A stretch of 64,000 bases of DNA from Colimorpha sp045222295 (GTDB lineage: Bacteria > Bacteroidota > Bacteroidia > Bacteroidales > P3): NCBI GenBank assembly GCA_045222295.1, contig JBGUXP010000013.1:1-64000 (forward strand), in the 5' to 3' direction. Positions 8,454 through 16,013 of the stretch are shown piece after piece. The notes beneath the pieces are model-generated. The model saw nothing but the letters and a program-made list of their open reading frames with translations, was not told where the DNA came from and ran no database searches. Every line of letters begins with the position of its first letter. Within the stretch, counting starts at the first letter, position 1. Both the position numbers and the translations under genes were made by a program.

Positions 8454-8837
8454 ATGAGAAAAATAGTCCTTTCCCTGATGGCCTTCGTGCTGCTGGCTGC
8501 CTGCCACCGCGGCAGCCGCCCCGAGGGGGTTCTCGATGCCCCACAGATGGTCGACTTCCTTTCCGACGCCTATCTCTTGGAGGGTTTCTATGCCGTCGAG
8601 ACTCAGTACCGCTATGACGCCCTGCCCGCCGAGGTGCTCGGTGCCTACGACGATATCCTCCAGAAGCACCACCTCACGCGCGAACAGGTGGAGCAGAGCT
8701 TCGCCTACTATGCAGAGCATCCCGAACTCTACGCCTCCATCCAAGACAGCGTCCTCGCACGCATCGAGCGCGAGGCCAGCGCCGACACCTCCGCCCGCAT
8801 GCCGGCCTCCTCTGCCCCTATCCGCCTGCCGATGTAA
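8454..8837 (+). CDS. DUF4296-like lipoprotein
   Basis: The 127-residue protein has a lipoprotein signal ending LLAAC at about residue 17. The mature N-terminus has the PEGVLDAPQMVDFLSDAYLLEG pattern that I associate with DUF4296, a family of small Bacteroidota lipoproteins of unknown function. A helical region with YDDILQKHHLTREQVEQS follows, and the end is rich in Ser, Ala and Pro. The start lies only 12 bp after the T run of the previous terminator, so it probably has its own promoter or relies on read-through. The gene converges with the lipoprotein at 8943, and an 11-bp tandem repeat lies between them. Confidence 0.65.
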   Translation: MRKIVLSLMAFVLLAACHRGSRPEGVLDAPQMVDFLSDAYLLEGFYAVETQYRYDALPAEVLGAYDDILQKHHLTREQVEQSFAYYAEHPELYASIQDSVLARIEREASADTSARMPASSAPIRLPM

Positions 8838-8873
8838 AGCAGCCCCTTCGCTCTGCTCCTTCTCTGTGTCCTA

Positions 8874-8928
8874 TACAGAGGAAGTACAGAGGATATACAG
8901 AGGATGTACAGAGGAAGTACAGAGGAGA
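8874..8928. repeat. 11-bp tandem repeat, five copies (intergenic)
   Basis: Five consecutive 11-mers share TACAGAGGA followed by two variable bases: AG, TA, TG, AG, GA. The array lies between two convergent lipoprotein genes, so it could affect both transcript ends. Confidence 0.9.
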
Positions 8929-8942
8929 TGCCTCTGGGGGTC

Positions 8943-9434
8943 TTATTTCTTGTGCCGCAGATTAAGTGCGTTGGGATTCTTGGCTAGCATTCTCTTCTCA
9001 ATGGCAAACTGGCGGTTGACTGAGTCTTTGTTGACATTGAGGAAAGGAATGTACGGCATGCGGAAATCCACTAGCCACTTCCCCTCTTCGAGGACGACGG
9101 CGACGCTGTCGTCCACCTCCTTGATAGGGGTACTCTTGTGGTAGTAAACGACTGCCGTGGTGTCGCTGAGCATGCGGCTGCTGTGTATGGTGATGGTGGC
9201 AGGCTTGTTGGAGTTCATATAGGCGGTGTCGCTCAATGTGATGATTTGACGGATGGTGGGAATGGTATGCTCTCGAGTAAAAGATGTGGCGTAGGGAATG
9301 GCTTCTTCGGGTAGATAGTTTCCCATGGCATCCAGATAGCCCTGGGCGGCGCGCTCAATGTCGTTTTTAGGAGTGTTTGAACATGCAATGGACATTAATG
9401 TGGCCATACTGAGTAGAAAGATATTCCTTTTCAT
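8943..9434 (-). CDS. Lipoprotein with an NTF2-like fold (DUF4878-like)
   Basis: The 163-residue protein has a lipoprotein signal ending SIAC at about residue 18. The mature part has the pattern of small NTF2-like periplasmic proteins: an early helix (IERAAQGYLDAMGNYLPEEAIPYAT), a run of strands with DTAVVYYHKS and a strand with GKWLVDF. Similarity to DUF4878-type lipoproteins is a tentative reading. Function is unknown. It lies downstream of the 9514 lipoprotein on the same strand, with a terminator hairpin between them. Confidence 0.6.
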   Translation of the reverse strand: MKRNIFLLSMATLMSIACSNTPKNDIERAAQGYLDAMGNYLPEEAIPYATSFTREHTIPTIRQIITLSDTAYMNSNKPATITIHSSRMLSDTTAVVYYHKSTPIKEVDDSVAVVLEEGKWLVDFRMPYIPFLNVNKDSVNRQFAIEKRMLAKNPNALNLRHKK

Positions 9435-9450
9435 TTTATATTCGAATGAT

Positions 9451-9488
9451 TAAAAAGAAAGCCCCGTGCCGAAATGCATGGGGCTTTT
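9451..9488 (-). terminator. Intrinsic terminator after the 9514 lipoprotein gene
   Basis: On the minus strand AAAGCCCC pairs with GGGGCTTT around an imperfect inner stem (ATGCA...GGCAC), followed by CTTTTTA. It separates the two small lipoprotein genes. Confidence 0.8.
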
Positions 9489-9513
9489 CTTGTTGTTGAA
9501 TCTTGTTTGAAGA

Positions 9514-9870
9514 TTAGCGACGACGCTTTCTAAGCTCTTTGCCAGTCATCTGGTTGTCTGCTTTAGAATCTGCTTTGATTGCCTCTTCGGTGGGCTTGGT
9601 TTCCTCTTTGAGGGCTTTAGCCATCTCTTTGGCTTCCTTGTTCACAACAGTCTTCACAGCCTTCTTGGCGGTGGTGGCGACCTTCTCTTCAACAGTGGGG
9701 GTGGTGTCGAGAACCTCGGCGGGCTCAGCGATGATTTCCTGTTCCTCGGCGACCTGCTCAATAGCGGTGCTGTCGATGGTGTCGGTGGCCTCGGTGTTGT
9801 TGTTATTGCAAGCCACGACGGTCAGAGAAGCGATGGCGGCAATGGCCAGAACTTTAAAACTCTTTTTCAT
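9514..9870 (-). CDS. Small low-complexity lipoprotein, function unknown
   Basis: The 118-residue protein has a lipoprotein signal ending LTVVAC at about residue 21, then NNNNTEATDT. The mature chain is acidic first (VAEEQEIIAEPAEV) and basic later (KKAVKTVVNKEAKEMAKALK), ending in a basic cluster KELRKRRR. It probably has little fixed globular structure. Its N-terminus resembles the lipoprotein at 7943. The basic tail could bind anionic envelope polymers, but that is a guess. Confidence 0.65.
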   Translation of the reverse strand: MKKSFKVLAIAAIASLTVVACNNNNTEATDTIDSTAIEQVAEEQEIIAEPAEVLDTTPTVEEKVATTAKKAVKTVVNKEAKEMAKALKEETKPTEEAIKADSKADNQMTGKELRKRRR

Positions 9871-9893
9871 GTCAATTGTTTTTTTTGTTTCTT

Positions 9894-10610
9894 TTATTCT
9901 GCGGCGAAATAAGTGGAGGGAGTGAAGACAACGTTGGCGACATTAACGGTGATGTCTTTCATCGTGGTCAGGGCATCAGCAGCAGCCACATAACTAGCAT
10001 AGGTATCGTCATCGAAATCCTGGGCATCCTCTACAGTGTAGCCATCATTAGCAAGTACTTGAACAAAAGCTTCATTCCATTCCACGGTGTTGTACAGCTG
10101 GACGGCATAGTCGAAGCCGAAAGTGTGGTTGGTGGCGTCGAAAGTGCCGAAGGTGGGGTTGGCTTTCAGTGCCTGGGGAAGCCAGGAGACTTCATTCGCG
10201 TCAACATAGGCAGCGCAGGGGAAATAACGGCCGAGACCAAGTTGCTCAGCAATGGTGTAGGTGCCCTGGTAGCGGGCGGCATTGCACTGAACCATAGGCA
10301 GGTCATATTCTTCGGAGGTCAAACCGGCAGCACCGATAAAGGCGAACATTTCGAGACCAGCCAACTGGGCATTCTCGTTACCTAAATTGTAGTAGAAACC
10401 CTCAGCGACGGCGAGAGTCATAGCTTGACCATCCCAAGTAGCGCTGTAGGTAGCAGTGGGAGTGGTGTTGCCACCATTACCGCCGTTACCACCGTTACCG
10501 CCGTTACCACCATTGTTAGTGGTGTCGTCATCATCATTTTTGTTGCAGGAAACCATAACCATGCTGCAAGCGAGCAGGGCAATGCCCATCATTTTGAAAA
10601 TGTTCTTCAT
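9894..10610 (-). CDS. Lipoprotein with a glycine-asparagine linker
   Basis: The 238-residue protein has a lipoprotein signal ending VMVSC at about residue 22, then KNDDDD and a flexible linker of repeated GGN units, encoded by a 9-bp tandem array at 10471-10518. The C-terminal 180 residues start TYSATWDGQAMTLA and look like a beta-rich surface or periplasmic domain of the kind found behind such linkers in Bacteroidales lipoproteins. No catalytic motif is seen. The acidic residues after the lipid cysteine would fit the Bacteroidota lipoprotein export signal for surface exposure; that is an inference from position only. Confidence 0.65.
   Translation of the reverse strand: MKNIFKMMGIALLACSMVMVSCNKNDDDDTTNNGGNGGNGGNGGNGGNTTPTATYSATWDGQAMTLAVAEGFYYNLGNENAQLAGLEMFAFIGAAGLTSEEYDLPMVQCNAARYQGTYTIAEQLGLGRYFPCAAYVDANEVSWLPQALKANPTFGTFDATNHTFGFDYAVQLYNTVEWNEAFVQVLANDGYTVEDAQDFDDDTYASYVAAADALTTMKDITVNVANVVFTPSTYFAAE
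10471..10518. repeat. 9-bp tandem repeat encoding the GGN linker
   Basis: Units of CCGTTACCA/CCGTTACCG (plus strand) repeat about five times within the lipoprotein gene and encode (GGN)n on the minus strand. Copy number could change without shifting the frame. Confidence 0.8.
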
Positions 10611-10666
10611 TGTTTTTTAATGTTTTATAGGTTAATTTTTGATTTAATTCCTTTTGTTTTAGAATG

Positions 10667-10674
10667 CAAAAGTA
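10667..10674 (-). promoter_or_regulatory. -7 element upstream of the GGN lipoprotein gene
   Basis: The minus strand reads TACTTTTG followed by C, matching TAnnTTTG. No clear TTTG -33 element is seen about 20 nt upstream. It lies 57 bp before the ATG. Confidence 0.55.
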
Positions 10675-10727
10675 CGTTTTTTTTTCCACATGAATGAAAA
10701 AAGAGTGTTAATTGTTCTTAATAGGGG

Positions 10728-11840
10728 TCAGCGTTTGATGTCGAGGGCGTCGCGGAGTCCGGAGGCCAGAAGCATGAAGGCCAGCACGACAATCATGATG
10801 GCCAGGCCCGGCAGCAGGGCCAGGTAGGCGCTGTCGAGGAGGATGTAGCCGTAGTTCTCCTTCACCATCATGCCCCATGAGGGCATGGGGGGCTGTACGC
10901 CGATGCCGAGGAAGCTCAGGCCCGCCTCGAGGAGGATGGCGCTGGCGAAATTGCTGGCGGCGATAACCACTACGGCACCCACGATGTTGGGCAGGATATG
11001 GCGGAAGATGGTGCGGAAAGTGCTGAATCCGAGGGCCCGCGTGGCCTCGACATATTCCTTTTCCTTGATGCTGAGCACCTCGCCGCGCACCACACGCGCA
11101 ATGTCGACCCACATCGTCAGGCCTACGGCGATGAATATCTGCCAGAAGCCCTTGCCGAGGACGAAGGTGATGGCGATGACCAGCAGCACCGTGGGGATGG
11201 ACCACACGACGTTGATGATCCACATGATGAGGTTGTCCACCCATCCTCCGTGATAGGCCGCCACGGCACCGAGGGTGATGCCCAGCAGCAGCGCGATGAG
11301 GATGGCGATGAAGCCTACGGAGAGACTCACGCGCGAGCCTATCATTATCATGCTCAGCACGTCGCGCCCGTAGCCGTCGGTGCCGAGGATAAAGGTGCGG
11401 GTGCGCACCTCGGCCTTATTGCGGGCCACCACGATGGGGTCGCCGTTGTAGGGCGTGGCGATGATGCTGTCGCGCGCGTATCTATATTTTATTATAGGTG
11501 TGGCGGTGTAGTTCAAAGGCTCGCCTTTCGCCATACGGCGCAGGAGTGATGAGTGATGAGTGGTGAGTGATGAGTTTTGGGAGGTGATGAGGAAGGTGGA
11601 CTTGGAGAAGGGTTTGAGGGTGGCGAGCTCGAGGTACTGCTGGTTGCAGTAGGGGGTGTGGTCGGGGGTGATGAGGTAGCCCAGGACGGCCATAAGGAGG
11701 AAGAGCCCGATGACCACAAGGCTGGCGATGGAGAGGGGGTTGCGGCAGAAACGATGCCACGCCATCCGGTCGAGCGAACGGCCGGCCAAATCAGCAGCAG
11801 ATTTCCGTTTCCTAAAGAACTTCATTTTATTTTTTTTCAA
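10728..11840 (-). CDS. OppC/DppC-type ABC transporter permease
   Basis: The 370-residue protein has a cytoplasmic basic N-terminus, a first membrane helix at about residues 37-57, a long periplasmic segment, then five more helices. The conserved part begins FILGTDGYGRDVLSMIMIGSRVSL, typical of peptide/nickel (OppC/DppC) permeases, and includes the EAA-type loop EYVEATRALGFSTFRTIFRHILPN. The protein would form a channel with an OppB-type partner and two ATPases to import oligopeptides; none of these lie next to it. The periplasmic loop holds an extra stretch, SSLTTHHSSLL (about residues 89-99), encoded by a 7-bp tandem repeat. Confidence 0.87.
   Translation of the reverse strand: MKKNKMKFFRKRKSAADLAGRSLDRMAWHRFCRNPLSIASLVVIGLFLLMAVLGYLITPDHTPYCNQQYLELATLKPFSKSTFLITSQNSSLTTHHSSLLRRMAKGEPLNYTATPIIKYRYARDSIIATPYNGDPIVVARNKAEVRTRTFILGTDGYGRDVLSMIMIGSRVSLSVGFIAILIALLLGITLGAVAAYHGGWVDNLIMWIINVVWSIPTVLLVIAITFVLGKGFWQIFIAVGLTMWVDIARVVRGEVLSIKEKEYVEATRALGFSTFRTIFRHILPNIVGAVVVIAASNFASAILLEAGLSFLGIGVQPPMPSWGMMVKENYGYILLDSAYLALLPGLAIMIVVLAFMLLASGLRDALDIKR
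11543..11575. repeat. 7-bp tandem repeat inside the OppC-type permease gene
   Basis: On the minus strand the units read ACTCATC, ACTCACC, ACTCATC, ACTCATC, ACTCC. They encode the periplasmic-loop insertion SSLTTHHSSLL. The same heptamer type occurs at 22522 and in tilS. Confidence 0.88.
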
Positions 11841-11898
11841 TCAGAACTAAAAGAACAAAAAGATTTTTCTGATAGTTTTGATGGTTCTGATTGCGATT

Positions 11899-12216
11899 TT
11901 ATAAAAATCCCAGTTCCACTTTGATGTCGTCCGGGATCATGTCCATGCTCCAAGGCGGGTCGAAGGTGAGCTCCACGTCGACGCTCTTGATGCCGCTGAT
12001 GTAACTCACCATCTGCTTTACCTCTTGGAACATGTATTCTGCCTCAGGGCAGTCGGGGGCTGTCATGGTCATAAGTATCTTGACATTCAGTTCATCGTCG
12101 ACATCCACGTTGTATATGAGCCCGAGGTCGTAGATATTCACCGGTATCTCGGGGTCGTAGATGTTCTTCAGGCAGTTGACCACTGCGCTCCAGATGGTTT
12201 CTTTTGTAGGTTCCAT
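11899..12216 (-). CDS. MIP18/DUF59-family Fe-S assembly factor (SufT-like)
   Basis: This 105-residue protein is a single MIP18 (DUF59) domain with the hallmark IYDPEIPVNIYDLGLIYNVDV at about residues 19-39, then MTMTAPDCPEAEYM with the conserved cysteine, and FDPPWSMDMIPDD. Family members act late in Fe-S cluster maturation or carrier steps, often in suf operons. Here it lies 41 bp downstream of sufE, which supports an Fe-S role. The ATG at 12216 is formed within a 9-bp tandem repeat, so the start codon seems to have been supplied or reshaped by that repeat. A PaaD-like role in phenylacetate metabolism is the alternative but has no local support. Confidence 0.88.
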   Translation of the reverse strand: MEPTKETIWSAVVNCLKNIYDPEIPVNIYDLGLIYNVDVDDELNVKILMTMTAPDCPEAEYMFQEVKQMVSYISGIKSVDVELTFDPPWSMDMIPDDIKVELGFL

Positions 12217-12249
12217 GGGTTTAATGGGCTTAGTGGGTTTGATGGGTAG
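12217..12249. repeat. 9-bp tandem repeat in the sufE-MIP18 spacer
   Basis: The minus strand reads CCCATCAAA, CCCACTAAG, CCCATTAAA, then CCCATGGAA, which crosses into the start codon of the MIP18 gene. Nearly the whole 41-bp spacer is repeat. Confidence 0.85.
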
Positions 12250-12257
12250 AGATAATC

Positions 12258-12683
12258 TTACTTTTCACCTTTCATCTTATATGCCAACGCGTACATCTTC
12301 ATCTGTTTCACCATGGAGGTGAGGCCGTTGGAGCGGGTGGGGGAGAGGTGCTCCTTGAGGCCGATGGTATCGATGAAGGCGAGGTCAGCGTCGAGGATGT
12401 CCTGCGGGGTCTGTCCGTCGAGGGCGCGGATGAGGAGGCTGATGATGCCGCGGGTGATGACAGCGTCGCTGTCGGCGCGGAAGTAGAGGCGGCCGTCGCG
12501 CTCTTCGCAGCTGAGCCACACACGGCTCTGGCAGCCACGGATGAGGTTCTGCTCGGTCTTGTCTTTCTCCTCAATGACAGGGCACTCTTTGCCGAGGTCG
12601 ATGAGGTAGGCGTAGCGGTCGAGCCATTCGTCGAAGTTGGCGAACTCGTCGATGATTTGCTGTTCTATTTCTTGAATGGTCAT
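12258..12683 (-). CDS. sufE: SufE, sulfur-transfer protein
   Basis: The 141-residue protein has the normal SufE size and motifs. The active-site cysteine lies in NLIRGCQSRVWLSC near residue 51, followed by the strands GRLYFRADSDAVITRGIISLLI and the helix with HLSPTRSNGLTSMVKQMK. SufE accepts persulfide sulfur from the cysteine desulfurase SufS and passes it to the SufBCD scaffold. No sufS is in the window, and sufC-sufD lie 9 kb away, so the pathway is dispersed here. The gene sits between the LptF/G permease (5 bp upstream) and the MIP18 factor. Confidence 0.95.
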   Translation of the reverse strand: MTIQEIEQQIIDEFANFDEWLDRYAYLIDLGKECPVIEEKDKTEQNLIRGCQSRVWLSCEERDGRLYFRADSDAVITRGIISLLIRALDGQTPQDILDADLAFIDTIGLKEHLSPTRSNGLTSMVKQMKMYALAYKMKGEK

Positions 12684-12688
12684 AATTT

Positions 12689-13807
12689 TTATTTCGGTGC
12701 TTTGTATATCAGCCAGGCGGCGGCGATGCTGAAGATAATCTGTGGCAGGAGGACAGCCATGAAGGGTGACAGGTCGCCGTTGGTGGCAAATACAGTGGTT
12801 ATTTTCATGAAGACGATGAAGGCGAAGGCAATGGAGATGCCTATGGCCAAGTGGACGCCGATGCCGCCGCGGCTCTTGCGGGCGGCGATGGCCACACCGA
12901 TGAGGGTCATGACAATGATGGCCAAGGGGTTGATGAGGCGTTGCCAGAGCTCAATCTTGGAGGTCTTGACGGTGCCGGTACCGCGCATCTCCTCGCGGTG
13001 GATGTAGCGTATGAGTTCAGGGGTGTTCATGGTCTCCACGCGCGTGGAGAGCAGGTTGAGGTCCTCGGGAGAGATGTGGAAGTCGACATCGGCATGGTTG
13101 CTGAAGGTGAGGGCCTCGCGGCGGTTGCTGTCGATGGTGCGGAGGGAGTAGCCAGCGCAGCTCCAGAGGTTGGTGGCGGTGTCGAAGGTGATGTTGTTGG
13201 CCTCCTCGCGGCGCACCAGACGGCCTTCGGTATCAATCTCCTCGCGGCAGAACTTGTAGGCCTGGAGACGTATGACGTCGTAGCTCTCGGCGTAGACCTG
13301 TACGCCTTGCTCGGACTGGAAGTGGAGGTTGGAGTAGTAGTTGGTGGCTTTCGACTTGACATACTGCTCCTCGAAGGCGATGAGCCTCCGGTTGGAGTTG
13401 GGAATGACGAAATTGCCGAGTATGAAGACGGCCACGGCCACGATGACAGCGCCATAGACATAGGGCCGCAGCATGCGCCCGTAGCGCACACCGGAACTCA
13501 GGATAGCCACGGTCTCGCTGTTGCCCGCCATCTTAGAGGTGAAGAAAATGACGGAGATGAAGATGAACAGGGGACTGTAGAGGTTGACAAAGCCCGGAAT
13601 GAAGTTGAGGTAGTAGACGGAAATGACTTGCCAGAGGGTGGCGTGATGCTCGAGGAATTTGTCGAGTTTCTCGCTCACGTCGAAGGTGATGACGATAATG
13701 ATGATAAGGGCAAGTGCCAGAAGAAAGGTCTTCAGGTACTTGCCCAGAATGTAGCGATCCAGGCGCTTCAGATGATGCCGAACATTTTCTGGAAGGCTGT
13801 GAGGCAT
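12689..13807 (-). CDS. LptF/LptG-family permease for lipopolysaccharide export
   Basis: The 372-residue protein belongs to the YjgP/YjgQ family. Three membrane helices lie near the N-terminus (starting LKRLDRYILGKYLKTFLLALALIII), a periplasmic jellyroll domain of about 160 residues lies in the middle, and three helices lie at the C-terminus with the PLAIIVMTLIGVAIA region. LptF and LptG form the inner-membrane part of the LPS transporter with the LptB ATPase. No partner permease is adjacent. The only usable start, at 13807, overlaps the 3-prime end of mutA by 40 bp. LptF and LptG cannot be told apart by eye. Confidence 0.88.
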   Translation of the reverse strand: MPHSLPENVRHHLKRLDRYILGKYLKTFLLALALIIIIVITFDVSEKLDKFLEHHATLWQVISVYYLNFIPGFVNLYSPLFIFISVIFFTSKMAGNSETVAILSSGVRYGRMLRPYVYGAVIVAVAVFILGNFVIPNSNRRLIAFEEQYVKSKATNYYSNLHFQSEQGVQVYAESYDVIRLQAYKFCREEIDTEGRLVRREEANNITFDTATNLWSCAGYSLRTIDSNRREALTFSNHADVDFHISPEDLNLLSTRVETMNTPELIRYIHREEMRGTGTVKTSKIELWQRLINPLAIIVMTLIGVAIAARKSRGGIGVHLAIGISIAFAFIVFMKITTVFATNGDLSPFMAVLLPQIIFSIAAAWLIYKAPK

Positions 13808-15630
13808 TCGAGGACGTTGGTTTTTACGTGGATGAACTCATCGATGCCGTAGCCCTTGTAGGTCTCCACCATCTCTTTGGGGAAGCCGGCGAGGACGAGG
13901 CTCTTGACCTTGCCCTTGAGAGCCTTGCAGGCGGGCTCGGTAATCTCGGCATACTCGTCGTCGCTGGAGCAGAGCACCACGATGTCGGCCTTGCTCACGA
14001 GGGCGGCTTTGGCACCTTCCTCAGCGCTGGCGAAGCCGGGGTTGTCGATAATCTCGTAGCCTGCCACGCCGAAGAAGTTGGTGGCGAAGCCGGCACGGGC
14101 CTTGCGCATGGTGAGGTTGCCGTAGGTCAGCAGGAAGACGCGTGGACGCTTGCCGCTCTTCTCGGTGGCCAGACGGAGTTGCTCGAAGGCCTCGGCGCCA
14201 CGGTAGGGCTTGAGGGTGCGGATCTCGCTTCCGGAGTCTCCGGAACATCCGGAATGTCCGGTTTCGCTGATTTTGTCGCCCATCTTCTCCAGGAGGTTGG
14301 GGTACTGGTTGGTGCCGAGGATGGTGGTCTTGCGGGTGGCGATGTCGAGGTCGCGCTGGCGGGCGGTCTTCTCCACCTCATCTTGTACGAAGCCTTGGCG
14401 GATGGCTTTGCAGAAGCCGCCAAGTTCTTCGACCTTGAGGAAGTTTTCCCAGGCGCCGCGGGCAATCTGGTCGGTGAGGTTTTCAATATAGTAGCTGCCG
14501 GCGGCGGGGTCGGCAATCTTGTCGAGGTAGGACTCTTCCTTCAGCAGCAGCTGCTGGTTGCGGGCGATGCGGTAGCCGAAGTCGTCGGCCTCCTTGTAGG
14601 CATTGTCGAAGGGCAGCACCGAAATGCTGTCGGCACCGGCGATGCAGGCCGACATGGCCTCGGTGGTGGAACGCAGCATGTTGACATAGGGGTCGTAGAC
14701 CGACTGGTTCCACTCGCTGGTGGTGGCGTGGATGAAGAGTTTGTAGGCGCAGTCGCACTCGGGCTTGTACTGCTCAACGATTTTGCTCCACAGCAGACGG
14801 GCGGCGCGGATTTTGGCCATCTCCATGAAGTAGGTGCTGCCGATACCCACGTTGAGGACAATGCTCTTGGCCACACGGTGGGCCCTGCAGCCCATGTCGG
14901 TGAGCCGTGCCACCAGCTCGTTGGCGGCAGCGAGGCTGAAACCGAGTTCCTGCACGATGTTCGAGCCAGCGTTGTGCAGCAAGCTGCCATGAATGGTGAG
15001 GACGCGGAAGTTGGGCAGGTTCTCATGGGCATAGGTGACCAACTCCTTGGCCATCTGGAAGTCGCCCTCTTCGCCGCGGTGGAACTGACCATGCTTCAAG
15101 GCATAGCGGAAGGGATCAAATTCGCATGAGCCATTGAGCTCCTTGGGGTTGATACCCTGCTGGTTGGCAAAATCGACATAGAGTTTCAGCAGCTGGAGGT
15201 AATCTTCGGAGCACATGAAGTTGATGCTCACGGCGTTGATATAGATACCCTTGAAGAGGGTGGTCATATCGTCGAGGGTCTTGATGCCTTTGACACAGAT
15301 GCCCAGCGAGGTGGCGCCGCGCTCGACGGCGTCGAGGGCCACACGGTTGGCCTCCTTGGGGTCTTGGATGCGGATGTCCTGACGCACCTCCCACACGTTG
15401 TTGTCGGTATGTTTGCCGCGGGTGTAGGGCGTCTGGCCGGGATTGCTGTCGAGATACTCAAGTCCTTCGAGGTCTTCGGCGCGGTAGTAGGGCTTCACAT
15501 TGAAACCTTCAATGGTGCGCCACACGAGTTTCTTTTCGTAGTCGGCCCCTTTGAGGTCTTTGTTAATCACTTCTTCCCATTTTTCGGTGGAAACGGGCGG
15601 AAATTCGCTGAACAATTTGTTGTCTTCCAT
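13768..15630 (-). CDS. mutA: Methylmalonyl-CoA mutase small (beta) subunit
   Basis: The 620-residue protein matches the small subunit. The N-terminus (FPPVSTEKWEEVINKDLKGADYEKKLVWRTIEGF) and the TIM-barrel part are typical. The C-terminal domain, with FFGVAGYEIIDNPGF and VLCSSDDEYAEI, is a cobalamin-domain relative that lacks the DxHxxG cofactor motif, as expected for the non-catalytic subunit. The heterodimer interconverts succinyl-CoA and methylmalonyl-CoA on the route to propionate. The large subunit (mutB) normally follows mutA but is absent here. The start at 15630 is preferred to 15669 by position of the conserved N-terminus. An extra segment rich in Gly, Ser and Cys at about residues 456-467 is encoded by 9-bp repeats. 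Confidence 0.92.
   Translation of the reverse strand: MEDNKLFSEFPPVSTEKWEEVINKDLKGADYEKKLVWRTIEGFNVKPYYRAEDLEGLEYLDSNPGQTPYTRGKHTDNNVWEVRQDIRIQDPKEANRVALDAVERGATSLGICVKGIKTLDDMTTLFKGIYINAVSINFMCSEDYLQLLKLYVDFANQQGINPKELNGSCEFDPFRYALKHGQFHRGEEGDFQMAKELVTYAHENLPNFRVLTIHGSLLHNAGSNIVQELGFSLAAANELVARLTDMGCRAHRVAKSIVLNVGIGSTYFMEMAKIRAARLLWSKIVEQYKPECDCAYKLFIHATTSEWNQSVYDPYVNMLRSTTEAMSACIAGADSISVLPFDNAYKEADDFGYRIARNQQLLLKEESYLDKIADPAAGSYYIENLTDQIARGAWENFLKVEELGGFCKAIRQGFVQDEVEKTARQRDLDIATRKTTILGTNQYPNLLEKMGDKISETGHSGCSGDSGSEIRTLKPYRGAEAFEQLRLATEKSGKRPRVFLLTYGNLTMRKARAGFATNFFGVAGYEIIDNPGFASAEEGAKAALVSKADIVVLCSSDDEYAEITEPACKALKGKVKSLVLAGFPKEMVETYKGYGIDEFIHVKTNVLECLTAFQKMFGII
14229..14262. repeat. 9-bp tandem repeat inside mutA
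   Basis: On the minus strand the units are ACATTCCGG-type repeats around TCCGGA, reading GGACATTCC/GGATGTTCC/GGAGACTCC. They encode GHSGCSGDSG, placed between the barrel part and the C-terminal domain of MutA, where a variable linker is expected. Confidence 0.8.
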
Positions 15631-15665
15631 TATATTGTATCGTTTATTGTTTCCAATTGTAAAAT

Positions 15666-15673
15666 GCAAATAT
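15666..15673 (-). promoter_or_regulatory. -7 element upstream of mutA
   Basis: The minus strand reads TATATTTG followed by C, a match to TAnnTTTG, 36 bp before the mutA start. A clear -33 TTTG is not visible. Confidence 0.6.
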
Positions 15674-15741
15674 ACGATTTTTCTTTATTTATATAAAAAA
15701 TATCCTTTAAAAATGTAGCGATATCTTCCATAAGTATGGGA

Positions 15742-15786
15742 GCACCCCACTGGGGTGCCAGAACTTAGCCCGGGGCATCGCCACCA
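15742..15786. repeat. Palindromic repeat B, copy 1 (partial)
   Basis: A GCACCCC/GGGGTGC hairpin is followed by CAGAACTTAGCCCGGGGCATCGCCAC. It aligns with the more complete copy at 44521, which has ACCCC/GGGGT followed by AAGTACTTAGGCGGGGG. Confidence 0.65.
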
Positions 15787-15985
15787 GTACATACGCCCTA
15801 TAAATCACCCGCCCTGCGTGGACACTAGAGTCAGCATCTAATACGGATTGTTATCTATGGAGGAGAGGCAGGGAGGTTTTAACATAATTGGAACACCCGT
15901 GGATTAATACTTTGGGGTACAATGTGTTTTGGTGTTTTTGAGTGATGTGTGGAAAAAAAGGTGTGGAGCATTGGGAAAAAAGGTG

Positions 15986-15993
15986 TAATTTTG
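15986..15993 (+). promoter_or_regulatory. -7 element of the AddA-like gene
   Basis: TAATTTTG followed by C matches the -7 consensus, 20 bp before the ATG at 16014. The -33 position reads GTGG, a poor match. Confidence 0.5.
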
Positions 15994-16013
15994 CATTCCA
16001 AATCATTTTTTTG

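Larger units (their letters stand above)
15631..16013. other. Divergent intergenic region between mutA and the AddA-like gene
   Basis: This 383-bp gap holds the mutA -7 element (15666), one copy of palindromic repeat B (15742-15786), a stretch in which I see nothing, and the -7 element for the helicase gene (15986). A direct repeat GGAAAAAAAGGTGT / GGGAAAAAAGGTGT lies at about 15951-15985, just upstream of that element. No convincing small ORF is visible. Confidence 0.7.

Noticed and set aside
8874..8928. CRISPR array
   Set aside because: The units are 11 bp, with no spacers and no cas genes anywhere in the window. The same applies to the arrays at 43338 and 60514.
13714..15129. A 471-codon frame antisense to mutA
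   Set aside because: It is a Gly/Val-rich shadow of the mutA codons; MutA itself is well supported.
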